From NCBI RefSeq assembly GCF_006716645.1, contig NZ_VFPL01000001.1, positions 4,030,001 to 4,094,000 on the forward strand: a stretch of DNA of 64,000 bases, written 5' to 3'. The notes under the pieces were generated by a model. That model was not told where the DNA came from. It saw only the letters and a list, made by a program, of their open reading frames with translations, and ran no database searches. This stretch comes from Arcticibacter tournemirensis. GTDB lineage: Bacteria > Bacteroidota > Bacteroidia > Sphingobacteriales > Sphingobacteriaceae. Shown here in pieces: positions 26,359 through 34,554 of the stretch (positions are counted from its first letter, which is position 1; each line of letters begins with the position of its first letter). The position numbers and the translations under genes are program-made.

Positions 26359-29300
26359 ATGCTTAATAAAATCATTCATTTTTCTATTCATAATAAATTG
26401 GTAATTGGCTTATTCACCCTGGCGCTCATCGCGTGGGGCTTGTATTCGCTTAAGCAATTGCCAATTGATGCTGTACCCGATATTACAAATAACCAGGTAC
26501 AGGTTATTACTTTAAGCCCTTCTTTAGCGACACAGGAAGTAGAGCGTTTAATCACATTCCCGGTAGAACAGACGATGTCCACCATTCCCGAAATAGAGCA
26601 AGTACGCTCTATTTCCAGATTTGGCCTTTCAGTAGTCACCATTGTTTTTCATGATAATGTTGATATATACTGGGCAAGGCAACAGGTCAATGAAAAGCTG
26701 TCCGAAGCCAAAAATAATATTCCTCCCGGTATTGGAAACCCCGAAATTTCTCCTATTTCTACAGGCTTAGGTGAGATCTATCAATACGTTATCCATGCAA
26801 AGCCTGGCTATGAGAAAAAGTATGATGCGATGGAATTACGCAGCATACAGGATTGGATCGTTCGAAGGCAACTTTTGGGAACTCCCGGAATTGCCGAAGT
26901 AAACAGCTTTGGCGGCTTACTTAAACAATATGAGATTGCCATAGACCCGGATAAATTAAACAGTTATGACCTGAGCATCAGTGATGTATTTAATTCATTA
27001 GAAAGAAATAACCAAAATACAGGTGGTGCTTACATCGATAAAAAGCCCAACGCTTATTTCATTCGAAGCGAGGGCTTGGTAGGCTCATTAGAAGATATCA
27101 ATAAAATTGTAGTAAAAAACACACCTGACGGACTTCCCATTTTAGTAAGAGATATTGCCAATGTCCATATAGGAAATTCAATTCGTTATGGCGCACTAGT
27201 TCGTAACGGAGAAGGAGAAGCTGTAGGTGGCATTGTGATGATGTTGAAAGGAGCCAATGCTAATAATGTAGTTGGACAGGTAAAAGATAAAATTGAGCGT
27301 ATCAATAAAACACTGCCTGAAGGTGTGGTTGTAGAACCATTTCTTGATCGTAGTGAGCTGGTAGATAGAGCAATGGGGACTGTTGCGAAAAACCTCATAG
27401 AGGGAGCTCTTATCGTAATTTTTGTGCTGGTGCTTTTCCTGGGTAATTTCAGAGCCGGGATTGTTGTTGCTTCGGTCATTCCATTGGCAATGCTATTTGC
27501 TATTGCACTGATGAAAGTATTTGGAGTATCCGGCAACCTAATGAGTTTGGGCGCAATTGATTTTGGTTTAATAGTCGATGGCGCAGTCATAATTGTGGAA
27601 GCCACTATGCATCTCTTGGGTACAAATAGAGCCGGCCTACCACTCACACAGGCACAGATGGATCAACAGGTGGAAAAGTCTGCAACAAGAATGATGAGTG
27701 CAGCGGCTTTCGGACAGATAATTATTTTAATCGTGTACCTGCCGATTTTAGCTTTAGTAGGCATTGAAGGTAAAATGTTTGGCCCGATGGCACAAACAGT
27801 ATCCTTTGCCATATTGGGCGCATTCTTACTATCATTAACTTATGTACCCATGATGTCTTCGCTGTTGCTCAGTAAAAAGATTTCTCACAAAAAGAACTTT
27901 TCTGATCGGATGATGGATTTTTTTCAGCGATACTATAGCCCAATGATTAATGGCGCACTTCGTAATCGCCTCTTAGTTGTAGGATCATCTGTTATAATTT
28001 TAATTGTAAGTATTGTTTTATTTATGAGAATGGGGGGAGAATTTATCCCGACGCTGGAAGAAGGGGATTTCGCTGTTGAAACTCGGTTATTGACAGGAAG
28101 TTCATTAAGCCAGTCAATAGATAAAATAAATCAGGCATCTGGTATCCTGATGAAAAAATTTCCGGAGGTAAAAGAAGTAATTGGCAAAATAGGAGCAGCA
28201 GAAATTCCTACAGATCCAATGCCTATGGAAGCAACCGATCTCACCATTATTCTTAAAGATAAAGATGAATGGGTAAGTGCAAAATCAAGGGAAGAACTAG
28301 CAGAAAAAATGGCAGCTGAACTGGAAAATGTAACGGGAGTAACTTTTGGTTTTTCTCAGCCTATACAACTTCGCTCGAATGAACTGATTTCGGGGGTTCG
28401 ACAGGATATTGGAATAAAAATATTTGGTGATGACCTTCAAGAACTTACAGATTTATCACAAAAAATTGGGAAAATCGTAAATACAGTTGATGGGGCAAAG
28501 GATTTGTACCTGGAACAGGCTACCGGCCTTCCGCAAATTGTAGTTAAGATTAACCGGGATCAGATTGCCAGGTATGGGTTAGATGTCGAAACCGTCAATC
28601 AAGCTATTAATGCTTCATTTGCCGGTCAATCTGCCGGTTTGGTATATGAAGGCGAAAGGCGTTACGATATGGTGGTAAGGCTGTCTGAAGAAAACAGGCA
28701 GGGAATAGACGATGTAAAAAATATTTATGTCTCCGCGCCAAACGGAAATAAAGTTCCGCTGGCCCAATTAGCTTCTATAGAATTTCAAGTCGGCCCTAAT
28801 CAAATACAACGGGAAGATACAAAAAGAAGGATCATTGTTGGATTAAATGTACGCGGACGTGATATTGCAAGCGTTGTTGAAGAAATCCAGCAGAAAATAA
28901 ACCAGCAGGTGAAGCTTCCCGCAGGTTATTATATTACCTATGGTGGACAGTTTGAAAATCTTAAAGCAGCCACCGAACGGCTTTCTGTGGCAGTGCCAGT
29001 TGCTTTACTTTTGATTTTACTCCTACTTTATTTCTCATTTGGATCTGTCAAACAATCCATCCTTATTTTTTCTGCCATACCAATGGCAGCAATCGGAGGT
29101 GTATTTGCATTATTAATTAGAGACATGCCATTTAGCATTTCAGCCGGTGTAGGTTTTATCGCCTTATTTGGTGTGGCTGTATTAAACGGGATAGTTTTGA
29201 TCACAGAATTTAACAGGTTAAAACTAAGCGGAATTCATGATCTGAAAGAAATAGTTTTAAAAGGTACCGCATTAAGATTAAGACCTGTTTTAATGACCGC

Positions 29301-30720
29301 CACAGTGGCCTCTTTTGGTTTTTTACCAATGGCTCTTTCTACTGCTGCAGGTGCAGAGGTTCAAAAACCTTTAGCTACCGTAGTTATTGGTGGTTTGATC
29401 ACTTCTACCATATTAACCTTACTGGTTCTGCCTGTCCTATATACCTATTTTGAAAAATTCAAAAGTAAAAAGTCAAAGGTTGTGCCTACGGCTATGGCTA
29501 TTATAATTGGTTTGTTTTTCATGCCTTTTAATACAAAAGCTCAGCAGGTTCAAAAATTAAGTATGCAACAGGCCGTAGATAGGGCTTTATCGAACAACCA
29601 GATCATTAAGACGTCCGGTTTGCAGATTAATCAGCAGCAGGCATTGAGAAATACTGCTACGGATCTTGGGAAAACCAGCTTTGATTTTCAATACGGACAG
29701 ATAAATACCATAAAGAGAGATAATAATTTTTCCGTCAGCCAGAGTATTCCATTTCCAGGGCTTTTTAGAAATCAACGTCAACTTTTTGATGCACAAATTA
29801 AAAGCAGTCAGTTAAACCTTTCAGTCAATCAAAATGAATTGACTTATCAGGTAAAAAGTACATATACGCAGTTAGCTTATTATAAATCGTTGCAAAAGCT
29901 GTATCAAAGCCAGGATTCTATCTTCAGCAATTTTTTAAAAGCATCATCTCTGCGCTATCAAACCGGAGAAACTAATTTACTGGAAAAAACTACTGCCGAA
30001 ACTCAGCTAAATGAAGTCCGCAACCAACTGGAAAAGAATAATGCAGACATAGCTATTTACACTTCGGAGTTGCAGCGATTGTTGAATACACAAGAAACGT
30101 TAGAAATTGCACAACAAGAGTTACAGAAAGAGAAATGGAACATCGCTAATCTTGATAGTATCAATACTAACCCATTATTGGCATTTCAGAAACAACAAAT
30201 AGAGATAGCAGACAAAGCTATTGGGGTTGAGCGGGCAAAAGCAGGCCCTGACTTTAATATTGGTTATTTTAATCAATCTATTATTGGCAACCAAACAGTT
30301 AATGGGCAGGAACAGTATTTTGATGGCGGCAAAAGATTTCAAGGCATACAGGCCGGTATAACTATTCCTCTTTTCTATAAACCTTATTCTTCTCGTATAA
30401 AAGCCGCCAAAGTTCAAATGCAGATTGCAGAAACTCAGTTTGATTTATTTGAGACTAATCTACAGGCTCAGTACAAACAGGCTTATCAGGATTTGCTGAA
30501 AAATTCAAAGAGCATTGATTATTATGAAAAGAGTGCTTTACCAAACGTAAACCTCATTTTAAAACAATCTCAAATTGCATTTCAAAGCGGGGAAATCAGC
30601 TATCTGGAATTTTCGCAGGCATTAAGAACTTATTCAGATATCCGCTTTAACTACTTGCAGGCAATTAATCAATACAATCAATCACTATATACCCTTCAAT
30701 ATCTTGTTGGATTAAAATAA
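26359..30720 (+). CDS. cusA: CusA/CzcA-type heavy-metal RND pump fused to a TolC-like outer-membrane factor
   Basis: 1453 aa. Residues ~1-1040 are a complete HME-RND transporter: 12 helices, two large periplasmic loops, and the family motif in helix 4 DFGLIVDGAVIIVEA carrying the proton-relay acidic residues. A second hydrophobic, signal-like stretch (PTAMAIIIGLFFMPFNTKAQ, ~1050-1072) leads into an outer-membrane efflux protein domain (~1075-1453; helical repeats ALSNNQIIKTSGLQINQQQA, NLLEKTTAETQLNEVRNQLE). It exports Cu(I)/Ag(I) or Zn/Cd from periplasm or cytoplasm across the outer membrane. The internal signal may be cleaved to free the TolC part. CusB follows 13 bases later. Confidence 0.92.
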   Translation: MLNKIIHFSIHNKLVIGLFTLALIAWGLYSLKQLPIDAVPDITNNQVQVITLSPSLATQEVERLITFPVEQTMSTIPEIEQVRSISRFGLSVVTIVFHDNVDIYWARQQVNEKLSEAKNNIPPGIGNPEISPISTGLGEIYQYVIHAKPGYEKKYDAMELRSIQDWIVRRQLLGTPGIAEVNSFGGLLKQYEIAIDPDKLNSYDLSISDVFNSLERNNQNTGGAYIDKKPNAYFIRSEGLVGSLEDINKIVVKNTPDGLPILVRDIANVHIGNSIRYGALVRNGEGEAVGGIVMMLKGANANNVVGQVKDKIERINKTLPEGVVVEPFLDRSELVDRAMGTVAKNLIEGALIVIFVLVLFLGNFRAGIVVASVIPLAMLFAIALMKVFGVSGNLMSLGAIDFGLIVDGAVIIVEATMHLLGTNRAGLPLTQAQMDQQVEKSATRMMSAAAFGQIIILIVYLPILALVGIEGKMFGPMAQTVSFAILGAFLLSLTYVPMMSSLLLSKKISHKKNFSDRMMDFFQRYYSPMINGALRNRLLVVGSSVIILIVSIVLFMRMGGEFIPTLEEGDFAVETRLLTGSSLSQSIDKINQASGILMKKFPEVKEVIGKIGAAEIPTDPMPMEATDLTIILKDKDEWVSAKSREELAEKMAAELENVTGVTFGFSQPIQLRSNELISGVRQDIGIKIFGDDLQELTDLSQKIGKIVNTVDGAKDLYLEQATGLPQIVVKINRDQIARYGLDVETVNQAINASFAGQSAGLVYEGERRYDMVVRLSEENRQGIDDVKNIYVSAPNGNKVPLAQLASIEFQVGPNQIQREDTKRRIIVGLNVRGRDIASVVEEIQQKINQQVKLPAGYYITYGGQFENLKAATERLSVAVPVALLLILLLLYFSFGSVKQSILIFSAIPMAAIGGVFALLIRDMPFSISAGVGFIALFGVAVLNGIVLITEFNRLKLSGIHDLKEIVLKGTALRLRPVLMTATVASFGFLPMALSTAAGAEVQKPLATVVIGGLITSTILTLLVLPVLYTYFEKFKSKKSKVVPTAMAIIIGLFFMPFNTKAQQVQKLSMQQAVDRALSNNQIIKTSGLQINQQQALRNTATDLGKTSFDFQYGQINTIKRDNNFSVSQSIPFPGLFRNQRQLFDAQIKSSQLNLSVNQNELTYQVKSTYTQLAYYKSLQKLYQSQDSIFSNFLKASSLRYQTGETNLLEKTTAETQLNEVRNQLEKNNADIAIYTSELQRLLNTQETLEIAQQELQKEKWNIANLDSINTNPLLAFQKQQIEIADKAIGVERAKAGPDFNIGYFNQSIIGNQTVNGQEQYFDGGKRFQGIQAGITIPLFYKPYSSRIKAAKVQMQIAETQFDLFETNLQAQYKQAYQDLLKNSKSIDYYEKSALPNVNLILKQSQIAFQSGEISYLEFSQALRTYSDIRFNYLQAINQYNQSLYTLQYLVGLK

Positions 30721-30733
30721 TTAATACAAAAAC

Positions 30734-31948
30734 ATGAAAAAACTCATTCAGTTTAAACGATTTTTTTACATCACTTCCATGGCGGCATTTTTTCTTGTGT
30801 CGTGTGGGAATAATAAAGATGCTGAAAATACAGAAACCGAAGTACCGGCTAAAGAGGATGCAAATACGGTAGAACTTACCCCTGCACAATACAAAACATC
30901 AGGTATTACTTTGGGTAAAATTGAAAAAAGATCAATTAGCGGTACATTAAAGGTAAATGGTTTTGTAGATGTACCGCCAGAGAACTTAATCAGTATCACT
31001 ACGCAAATGGGCGGTATTGTTAAATCTACCCCACTGTTGCAGGGAAGCGTTGTAAAAAAGGGTCAGGTAATTGCCGTTCTCCAAAATCAGGAATATGTTC
31101 AGATGCAGCAGGATTACCTTGAAAATAAAAGCCAGTTGGAGCTTTCAGAATCTGAGTACAACCGGCAACAGGAGCTTGCCAAACAAAATGTGAATTCGCA
31201 AAAAGTTCTGCAACAGGCAAAATCACAATACCAAACTATGCGTTCACGGGCGAGTGCTTTAAAGCAAAGATTGCAGTTGATTAATATTAATGCTAATTCA
31301 CTTACCCCGGATAATATCAGGAGTACCATTAATATTTATGCTCCGATAAATGGTTATGTAACCAAAGTAAATGTCAATTCCGGAAAGTTTGTTAGTGCAA
31401 ACGACGTCATGTTCGAAATAGTAAACAGTGCAAATCTGCATGTAGAGCTAAAGGTCTTTCAAAAGGATGTAAATAAAGTAGCTAAAGGACAGAAGGTTCG
31501 TTTTTCATTGCCCAATGAATCTGAAGAACGTACAGCCACGGTTACGCTGGTAGGTAGGGAAATAAATGCTGACAGAACAGTTACAGTACATTGTGTTGCA
31601 GATTTTAAAAGTAAAAATTTAACGCCGGGAGCCTATTTGCAAGCTTCTATTGAAACAGGAGGCAGTGAGGTTGATGCCCTGCCAGAAACTGCCGTGGTAG
31701 ACTTTGAAGGTAAAAAATATATTTTTCTTGAAACAGGAAAAAATATTGCCGAAAAAGAGCAGGAAAAAACTGCAAAAACTACAGAGAATACCTATCATTT
31801 TTTGATGGTAGAAATTACAACTGGTCCGACTGATGGAGGTTATGTACAAGTAGAGTTACCAGCAGATTTTGATAAGAATAATGCCAAGATAGTAACTAAG
31901 GGGGCATATGACTTATTATCTAAAATGAAAAATAGTGAGGAAGAATGA
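30734..31948 (+). CDS. cusB: RND efflux periplasmic adaptor (CusB-type lipoprotein)
   Basis: 404 aa. A lipoprotein signal (AAFFLVSCG) is followed by a barrel-sandwich/lipoyl domain (GGIVKSTPLLQGSVVKKGQVIAVLQNQEYVQ), an alpha hairpin (LENKSQLELSESEYNRQQEL), the second lipoyl half (IYAPINGYVTKVNVNSGKFV) and beta-barrel and membrane-proximal domains. It links the CusA-TolC fusion into a tripartite pump. It lies 13 bases downstream of cusA on the same strand. Confidence 0.92.
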   Translation: MKKLIQFKRFFYITSMAAFFLVSCGNNKDAENTETEVPAKEDANTVELTPAQYKTSGITLGKIEKRSISGTLKVNGFVDVPPENLISITTQMGGIVKSTPLLQGSVVKKGQVIAVLQNQEYVQMQQDYLENKSQLELSESEYNRQQELAKQNVNSQKVLQQAKSQYQTMRSRASALKQRLQLININANSLTPDNIRSTINIYAPINGYVTKVNVNSGKFVSANDVMFEIVNSANLHVELKVFQKDVNKVAKGQKVRFSLPNESEERTATVTLVGREINADRTVTVHCVADFKSKNLTPGAYLQASIETGGSEVDALPETAVVDFEGKKYIFLETGKNIAEKEQEKTAKTTENTYHFLMVEITTGPTDGGYVQVELPADFDKNNAKIVTKGAYDLLSKMKNSEEE

Positions 31949-31999
31949 TTATCAACCTTGGTAGAAATAAATCTACATATAAATAAATCTATTAAAATT

Positions 32000-32344
32000 A
32001 TGGAAAATCAAAATCATGAACAACTCGTTCAAACCTTGCTAAACTGTGCTTTAGCTTGCGAAAACTGCGCTGCCCAGGGCTTCGCCGAAGGACAAACAGG
32101 GATGATGGAAAAATGTATCCCGATGGACATTGACTGTGCTGACATTTGTATGCAGGCAGCCAGATTATTACAGAGAAATTCTCCACTTGCGCATGAGTAT
32201 CTGTTAATCTGTGAAAAAGCTTGCAGGCTGTGTGCCGAGGAATGTGCTAAACATGACCATGAGCATTGTAAAAAATGCGCTCAGGCTTGTAACGAGTGTG
32301 CAGAAGCCTGCCATGCACATCATGGTAATGTTCAATTAAGCTAA
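32000..32344 (+). CDS. Cys-rich four-helix-bundle copper-storage-like protein (Csp/DUF326)
   Basis: 114 aa from ATG 32000. Thirteen cysteines occur in CxxxC/CxxC spacings along helices (LLNCALACENCAAQG, DCADICMQAARLL, LICEKACRLCAEECAKHDHEHC, CAQACNECAEACHAHH), as in Csp proteins, which hold many Cu(I) ions inside a helical bundle. No signal peptide, so it resembles the cytosolic Csp3 type. It follows cusB and is closed by a strong terminator. Confidence 0.88.
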   Translation: MENQNHEQLVQTLLNCALACENCAAQGFAEGQTGMMEKCIPMDIDCADICMQAARLLQRNSPLAHEYLLICEKACRLCAEECAKHDHEHCKKCAQACNECAEACHAHHGNVQLS

Positions 32345-32350
32345 CAAAAG

Positions 32351-32387
32351 AAAGTATGCGCTACTTGATGCAGCGCATACTTTTTAT
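32351..32387 (+). terminator. Rho-independent terminator after the Csp-like gene
   Basis: A perfect 12-bp stem, AAAGTATGCGCT (32351-32362) with AGCGCATACTTT (32372-32383), has a 9-base loop and runs into TTTTTATTT. It ends the copper operon transcript. Confidence 0.85.
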
Positions 32388-32414
32388 TTATGAGTAAAAT
32401 CAATAAAAGATATT

Positions 32415-32780
32415 ATGCTACAGATCTTAGGGCAAACAGAAGGCAACGTAATTGCCACAAAAGCAATTGAGAAACTTACAAAATCAGATTATGCTGTTCT
32501 GCTTCCTGTATTAATAAACAGGCTGCAAACTTATGAGAAAATCCGCTGGTATTTTGAAATGGAGAACTTTCAGGGATGGGAGTTAAAAGCGTTTTGGCAG
32601 GATGTAAAATTTGACGTTCAACATGCTAATGATTTTGAAAAGATAGCAATGGTTGGTGATAAGAAATGGCAGGAATGGATGGCTGATTTAATGAAGCCAT
32701 TCACGAATGCAGAAATAGAGTTTTTTGAATTAAAGGATAGGGAAAAAGCATTTGAATGGATAAAAAAAGCAATAGAATAA
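32415..32780 (+). CDS. STAS/SEC14-like (SpoIIAA-like) domain protein
   Basis: 121 aa. It resembles the SpoIIAA-like family of small cytosolic proteins: NVIATKAIEKLTKSDYAVLL, KIRWYFEMENFQGWELKAFW, then FEKIAMVGDKKWQEWM and AEIEFFELKDREKAFEWI. Members are often carried with metal-resistance or stress genes, and their biochemical role is unclear. Its 3' end may overlap an early in-frame start of the following CDF gene (32756). Confidence 0.75.
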   Translation: MLQILGQTEGNVIATKAIEKLTKSDYAVLLPVLINRLQTYEKIRWYFEMENFQGWELKAFWQDVKFDVQHANDFEKIAMVGDKKWQEWMADLMKPFTNAEIEFFELKDREKAFEWIKKAIE

Positions 32781-32791
32781 AAATATTGAAA

Positions 32792-33673
32792 ATGGAAATC
32801 GCATCTACATCTTATAAAAACAAAGGAAGGCTTAAGCTGGTGTTAGGTTTAACACTTACTTACCTTATTGCTGAAATTATTGGCGGCATTCTTACCAAAA
32901 GTCTTGCTTTGCTTGCTGATGCAGGCCACATGTTTACCGATGTTGGGGGGCTTGCTCTCGCCCTTTTTGCCATTAATATAGCTTCCAAGCCTGCATCTCC
33001 CGAAAAAACCTATGGGTATTACAGAGCAGAAATTTTGGCTTCGTTAACCAATGCCATTGTGCTGATAGGAATATCCATCTATATTCTTTATGAGGCTTAT
33101 CAAAGATTTTTAAATCCTCCAGAAGTACAAAGCAAGGCGATGTTAATTGTGGCTGCAATAGGATTAGTAATCAACATAGCAGGCATGCTTATCCTTAGAA
33201 AATCTTCTAAAGAAAGTTTGAATATGAAGGGGGCTTATTTTGAAGTTCTATCTGATATGTTGACATCAATAGGAGTAATTGTAGCAGGTGTGATTATGCT
33301 AACTACAGAATGGTATTATGCCGATCCTCTCTTATCTGCTGGTATAGGCCTGTTTATTCTCCCAAGAACCTGGATTTTACTTAAGGATTCTGTTTCAATA
33401 CTATTGGAGGGAACTCCTAAAGACGTAAACATCGCGGATCTGCGAGCTGGAATTTTGCAATTAAATAATGTTGAAGAATTACATGACTTACATGTCTGGT
33501 CGCTTACATCGGGAGTAAATGCCATGAGTGCTCATATTATCATTTCAGCAAATGCTAATTACAACGAATCTTTACAGGATATGAATAGATACATAACAGA
33601 TAATTTTAAGATCACCCATACTACATTACAGTTAGAAAAAACAGGAAATAATGAATCTCAAATGCACATATAA
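32792..33673 (+). CDS. Cation diffusion facilitator (CzcD/ZitB-type)
   Basis: 293 aa from ATG 32792; a start at 32756 overlapping the previous gene is possible. Six-helix CDF zinc transporter with ALLADAGHMFTDVGGLALAL in helix 2 (the HxxxD zinc site) and AYFEVLSDMLTSIGVI in helix 5. The C-terminal domain carries LHDLHVWSLTSGVNAMSAHI. The HxxxD pair is typical of zinc/cadmium exporters such as CzcD and ZitB. It begins the zinc-oriented half of the island. Confidence 0.9.
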   Translation: MEIASTSYKNKGRLKLVLGLTLTYLIAEIIGGILTKSLALLADAGHMFTDVGGLALALFAINIASKPASPEKTYGYYRAEILASLTNAIVLIGISIYILYEAYQRFLNPPEVQSKAMLIVAAIGLVINIAGMLILRKSSKESLNMKGAYFEVLSDMLTSIGVIVAGVIMLTTEWYYADPLLSAGIGLFILPRTWILLKDSVSILLEGTPKDVNIADLRAGILQLNNVEELHDLHVWSLTSGVNAMSAHIIISANANYNESLQDMNRYITDNFKITHTTLQLEKTGNNESQMHI

Positions 33674-33715
33674 GCAAATGATAAAATTAATATTCACACA
33701 TAAATTAAAAACATA

Positions 33716-33895
33716 ATGAATTGGAGATTTGAAGATTTTGAACCGGATTTAAAGGAGTTGAAACCATCAGTTAAAGAGAAGGCTATAGAAATAGCTAATA
33801 AACTTTTAAAGAATGGAAAATTTACCGATCAGGGTGAAGCACTTAAAGAAGGTATTAAACAGGCAGAGGAATGGTTCATTAATATGGAAGGCTAA
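33716..33895 (+). CDS. 59-aa hypothetical protein
   Basis: From ATG 33716 to TAA 33893-33895. It begins MNWRFEDFEPDLKELKPSVK and ends EGIKQAEEWFINMEG; it is charged, mostly helical and cytosolic. Coding-like composition and position between two metal genes on the same strand support a real gene. Not recognised. Confidence 0.6.
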   Translation: MNWRFEDFEPDLKELKPSVKEKAIEIANKLLKNGKFTDQGEALKEGIKQAEEWFINMEG

Positions 33896-33929
33896 TACTG
33901 CCATTTGATAAACTTAACGTCTTTGAAAA

Positions 33930-34544
33930 TTGACACAGATACTTATAGGAAGTTTTTTACTGAGTGTATTACATGCAGTAATTCCCAATCACTGGCTGCC
34001 CATATTAGCTATTGGTAAAAAGGAAGGATGGTCAACAAAAGAGGTAACACAAGTTACGTTGATATCGGCATCCGCTCATGCATTGAGTACTGTACTATTG
34101 GGATTAGTCTTAAGCTATTTAGGCGCAGAGATGGAAAATCATATTAATGAATTTACCCATCTGATTGCACCGTCCATTTTAATCCTGCTTGGGTTGGTTT
34201 TTATTTATCGCCATCACAGGCACAAGCATTTTCATATTAATGAAAACCTTAAAAGAAAGCGGTCTAAAATCCAGATAATAATGGTTTTAGGTGTGGCGAT
34301 GTTTTTTTCACCTTGCATGGAGATTGAAGGATATTTCTTATTAGCCGGGACACACGAAGGTTGGTTGGTCTGGTTTATTGCTTTGATGTATTTTTTAATA
34401 ACGATCACAGGTATGGCATTATTGGTAAGATATGCATATAAGGGATTACTAAAAATAAACTGGCACAAATTAGAACACAATACAGGAATTATAACCGGAA
34501 TTACTTTAGTAATAACCGGGATCATTAGTTTTTTTATACACTAA
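33930..34544 (+). CDS. Multi-span membrane protein, nickel/cobalt-transporter-like
   Basis: 204 aa from a TTG start at 33930 (no in-frame ATG precedes it closely). Six predicted helices. The first holds HAVIPNHWLPILA, the second SASAHALSTVLLG; a central His-rich loop (RHHRHKHFH) and FFSPCMEIEGYFLL follow. The HxxxPxH pattern and His-rich loop recall RcnA/UreH-like nickel-cobalt permeases. It lies 10 bases before the zinc/cadmium-type ATPase, so a role in divalent metal export is likely. Substrate unknown. Confidence 0.6.
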   Translation: MTQILIGSFLLSVLHAVIPNHWLPILAIGKKEGWSTKEVTQVTLISASAHALSTVLLGLVLSYLGAEMENHINEFTHLIAPSILILLGLVFIYRHHRHKHFHINENLKRKRSKIQIIMVLGVAMFFSPCMEIEGYFLLAGTHEGWLVWFIALMYFLITITGMALLVRYAYKGLLKINWHKLEHNTGIITGITLVITGIISFFIH

Positions 34545-34554
34545 AATTAAAGTT

